Of a stretch of 64,000 nt of DNA, positions 57,441-64,000 are shown piece by piece. Made by a program: the position numbers and the translations under genes. Source of the DNA: Coffea arabica (Eukaryota; Streptophyta; Magnoliopsida; Gentianales; Rubiaceae). Position 1 is the stretch's first letter. Each line of letters begins with the position of its first letter. Below the pieces are notes generated by a model. It was not told where the DNA came from, searched no databases, and was given only the letters and a program-made list of their open reading frames with translations. The stretch is from contig NC_092323.1 of NCBI RefSeq assembly GCF_036785885.1, positions 16,190,501-16,254,500 of the forward strand, written 5' to 3'.

Positions 57441-58689
57441 ATTCACCAGTGATAAAATTCACAAATTTTAGTTGGTTGCGTATTAACATTAGGCTTCCCT
57501 GAGGAGTTATATGGCTTGAAAAGAAGAAAGAAAAGAATGAACACTAGAGGAACCAGAAAATTGAGATGAAAAATGGCAATGATGAAAAATAGGAATAATG
57601 AGAATGATAAGACTGAAAAAGAAATGGACATGATTTATTTTCCACAGGTTACTTGGAGTCTATGCGGCAGTAGCTATTAAAAGGTGAATAAAATTTACAA
57701 ATGAATCATTTTGGGTTATTATTTTTTTGATAAGGAGTTTATTTTGGCAAAAAACTCAGAATTTTGATTATTGCAAATTAAATTCCAAAGACAGACACTA
57801 AGCTGACCTCACTCACTAATAAGAGCATATAAACACAATGAAATGGGATTAATGCAATAGCAACAAATGGCACTTTGCAAAGATTGCCAAAATAGGGAGA
57901 GGGAAAATCAACAATAATCTTTTGCACTTGGGTAAAGTACACCATCTTAAATGGAGCATCATAGAATAGATTATCCAAATGAATGGATCATGAATTTGGA
58001 CCATCTTTTTTTAGATCGAAACCTTTTTTGGGATACAATTTTGTTTGGATACTTTGATGAGTAAGAACACAGGAGTTGTATTCTAGTTATCTAGCTTGAG
58101 TCTTGCCCGTCTGATCGGGACTGTATGTTTAGAAGAATAGATTTGGTTAAGTTGTACACAAAATGATAAGGCATGTTCTTAAATGGTTTTGAACGCTTGA
58201 TTTCAGTTTCTGATCAAATGATTTTGAACACTTGATTTTAGTGTCCCTATCGAAACCCTTTTGGATTAGTTGTGTGACATTAGCCGTGGAATCATAAAAA
58301 GTAACAGCAAAATGTAGGAAAATTATAAAAGAAATCATAAAAAATAACAGCAAAATGTTTAGATAGCTAAATTGAAGAACAAGGGAAGTTAGAAATAAAG
58401 AAGTTAAGATGTGCTGAAATATAATAGTTGGACTGTTGGAGATGATAATGATAGATAATGAATAGTCCACATTCCACACGGTTTATGGACTAGACCACAA
58501 CAGTGAAGGCGGGTCACCTTCAATCAACACTATCACAGCTACAGATGAACTGAGTTGCTCAGATCAAGGCCTGTTCAATTTACACTACCAAACAGAAAAC
58601 TCAAAAAATGATTATAGAATATTTAGATAAATTTGCCCATGCATGCACCCTGTGGACATTATCAGAAATGCCTTCAATTCAATTACAAT
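57441..58689. other. Region downstream of the receptor kinase
   Basis: No gene was seen. The first part 3' of the kinase stop (below 58690) is probably its 3' untranslated region. A short direct repeat containing CATAAAAA(A/G)TAACAGCAAAATG occurs near 58290 and 58340. Confidence 0.4.
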
Positions 58690-62630
<3,941 letters not shown>

Positions 62631-62742
62631 TTTGATGAGAATCAGGCAGATTATCAAAAGTATAAACAATTGTGAATTTTTTATATTTAGGCCAAAGTAT
62701 ATGAAATCCGTTAGGCCAGGGTAGAAGTCGGATGGGAAGACT

Positions 62743-62746
<4 letters not shown>

Positions 62747-62780
<34 letters not shown>
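62747..62780. repeat. (AT)17 microsatellite upstream of the CRK
   Basis: Thirty-four bases of uninterrupted AT, about 120-150 bp before the CRK start codon, probably in its promoter or leader. Such tracts are length-variable and could alter promoter spacing. Confidence 0.93.
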
Positions 62781-62784
<4 letters not shown>

Positions 62785-63439
62785 GGTAGGTGAAGACTGA
62801 AGACTTTGAATTGGTAAGCTGGTCATCCTGCTCGACCGTGTTACGTACTTTTCATTTGCGAGAAGGGGAAATTTTATTGCGAAAAGTCTTTGCCAGTTAT
62901 TGACGGAAGTCTTTGCCAGTTGTTGATTACTCAATGATTCATCATGTGATTATATGGAAGTGAAATTATTCGAGAAAGCTTTTTCTGGCTTTGATGTGGA
63001 TTTTTTTTGTTTTTGAATTGTTGATTACTTTGATTAAGCAGCGTGATTATATGGAGTTGAGATTGGAGAAAGGGATTACGAAAACTTTACCGAGGGAGAG
63101 AGAAAGTTGGATTACAAAATATATGGTCTTCTTTTTTTTTTTTTGGTTGATACCAAATTAAATTTGTCTTTCCAAAAAAAAAAATGTAATTTTCTAGATT
63201 TTGCAACCAATGGTTAAACACATAATAATTGTCTATTTCAAATATACTATGATACTCAAACAAACAATAATGATATGTGATTTATTCCTTCCCAAATGCT
63301 CAATATATTGACTGGTCTATCACTCTATGGTGGACTTAGATAATTGTCTATTGAATAACAACCATTAGAGTATAAAATGGGGGGAAATTCCAACATGTCA
63401 TTCTTAGTTTTAAGTTAGACAAATACTCATAAGAGATTG
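62781..63439. other. Upstream region of the CRK
   Basis: Probable promoter region, but no box can be assigned with confidence. A short duplication of GTCTTTGCCAGTT(A/G)TTGA occurs near 62885 and 62910. A 118-codon frame overlapping the CRK start is created by the AT microsatellite and is not a gene. Confidence 0.4.
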
Positions 63440-63935
63440 ACGTTATTCTAAGTAGTAGTACTTTTCCTAAAAAGTAAGGTCCCGTTTGGATTGATACTTT
63501 TAGGAGTTTTTTTTTTGTAGAAAAATATACTGCAGCGATTTGATATATGTAAGGTAAAAAAGTAATTGAAAAATATGTTCATGAAAAACAAAAAATTTTT
63601 GTATGGAAAATTACAATCCAAAAAATTTTGTTTTAATTCATCTCGACTTAAAGAGTTGAAACTCCAAATTTTAGAGATTTTGGGTTTAAAATTTAAAATC
63701 GCTTCTCCTACTTCTCAAATCTCACATCTGTCCTGCTAGAAATAACTTTAAAAATATACAACAGTTTAAAGATATTTTCTTTATTACCATCATCTTTGAC
63801 CTCGGAGACGGCTAAGGAGCTCTTTGTTATTAAAAAGAAATGCTCAACCAAAACGTACTCTTTTTTTTTTTTTTTTTTTTTGAAGAGAGCTAAAACTTAC
63901 TCTAAAATAATAAATAATCACACATTTTTCAGGAT
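63440..63935. repeat. Copy of part of NLR-flank block D
   Basis: Collinear, diverged match to 46440-46740, interrupted by a small MITE (about 63480-63625, GTTTGGATT and AATCCAAA ends) and a run of T near 63862. It shows that NLR-associated repeats continue on the far side of the CRK. Confidence 0.6.
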
Positions 63936-64000
63936 GTTTTGTTAAAAATAATTACACTTCAAAACATTCAAGCTTTAATGTCTTCAAGCCATGAATGAAA

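Overview
This window is plant nuclear DNA: AT-rich, with GT-AG introns, U-box, cysteine-rich receptor kinase (CRK) and R1-type NLR genes, and many class II miniature elements and solo LTRs. NLRs with the long R1-type N-terminal domain are typical of asterid eudicots. A coffee-like or other Gentianales/Solanales genome is my best guess, but the species is inference.

Layout. 0-7.9 kb holds transposon remnants: a 931-bp element with a perfect 9-bp target duplication, a long foldback, and a pair of MITEs. 7.98-9.27 kb is an intact intronless U-box E3 ligase of the PUB27/28/29 type (+). 9.3-24 kb is non-coding: a GGGATAATTT-ended element, two related hAT-type elements at 14.7-16.8 and 17.2-18.2 kb, and an LTR with a piece of internal retrotransposon sequence at 20.7-23.1 kb. 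25.1-53.2 kb is a tandem array of three R1-type NLR paralogues, all on the minus strand. 53.2-58.7 kb holds a Stowaway-like MITE, a solo LTR with a clear TATA box, and copies of the NLR-flank repeats. 58.7-62.6 kb is an intact seven-exon CRK (-) whose intron 1 carries a miniature element. The last 1.4 kb repeats sequence found between the second and third NLR.

The central result is the NLR array. Each paralogue is broken by a different lesion. NLR1 has a net 2-nt loss near its 3' end and loses about 135 C-terminal residues. NLR2 has a perfect 7-bp tandem duplication in the LRR region. NLR3 has two nonsense codons in one otherwise open frame. With the lesions ignored, NLR1 and NLR2 would be 1313 and 1314 residues, so all three descend from the same full-length architecture: R1-type N-terminal domain, coiled-coil, NB-ARC, LRR. 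Intergenic blocks are duplicated along with the genes. In one block pair, each copy is the empty site for a transposon present in the other, which dates both insertions after the duplication.

Functionally, the window is immunity-related: NLRs and a CRK for perception or signalling, and a PUB that may act in ubiquitin control of stress responses. No operon-like co-regulation is implied. No tRNA, rRNA, CRISPR or organellar sequence was recognised.
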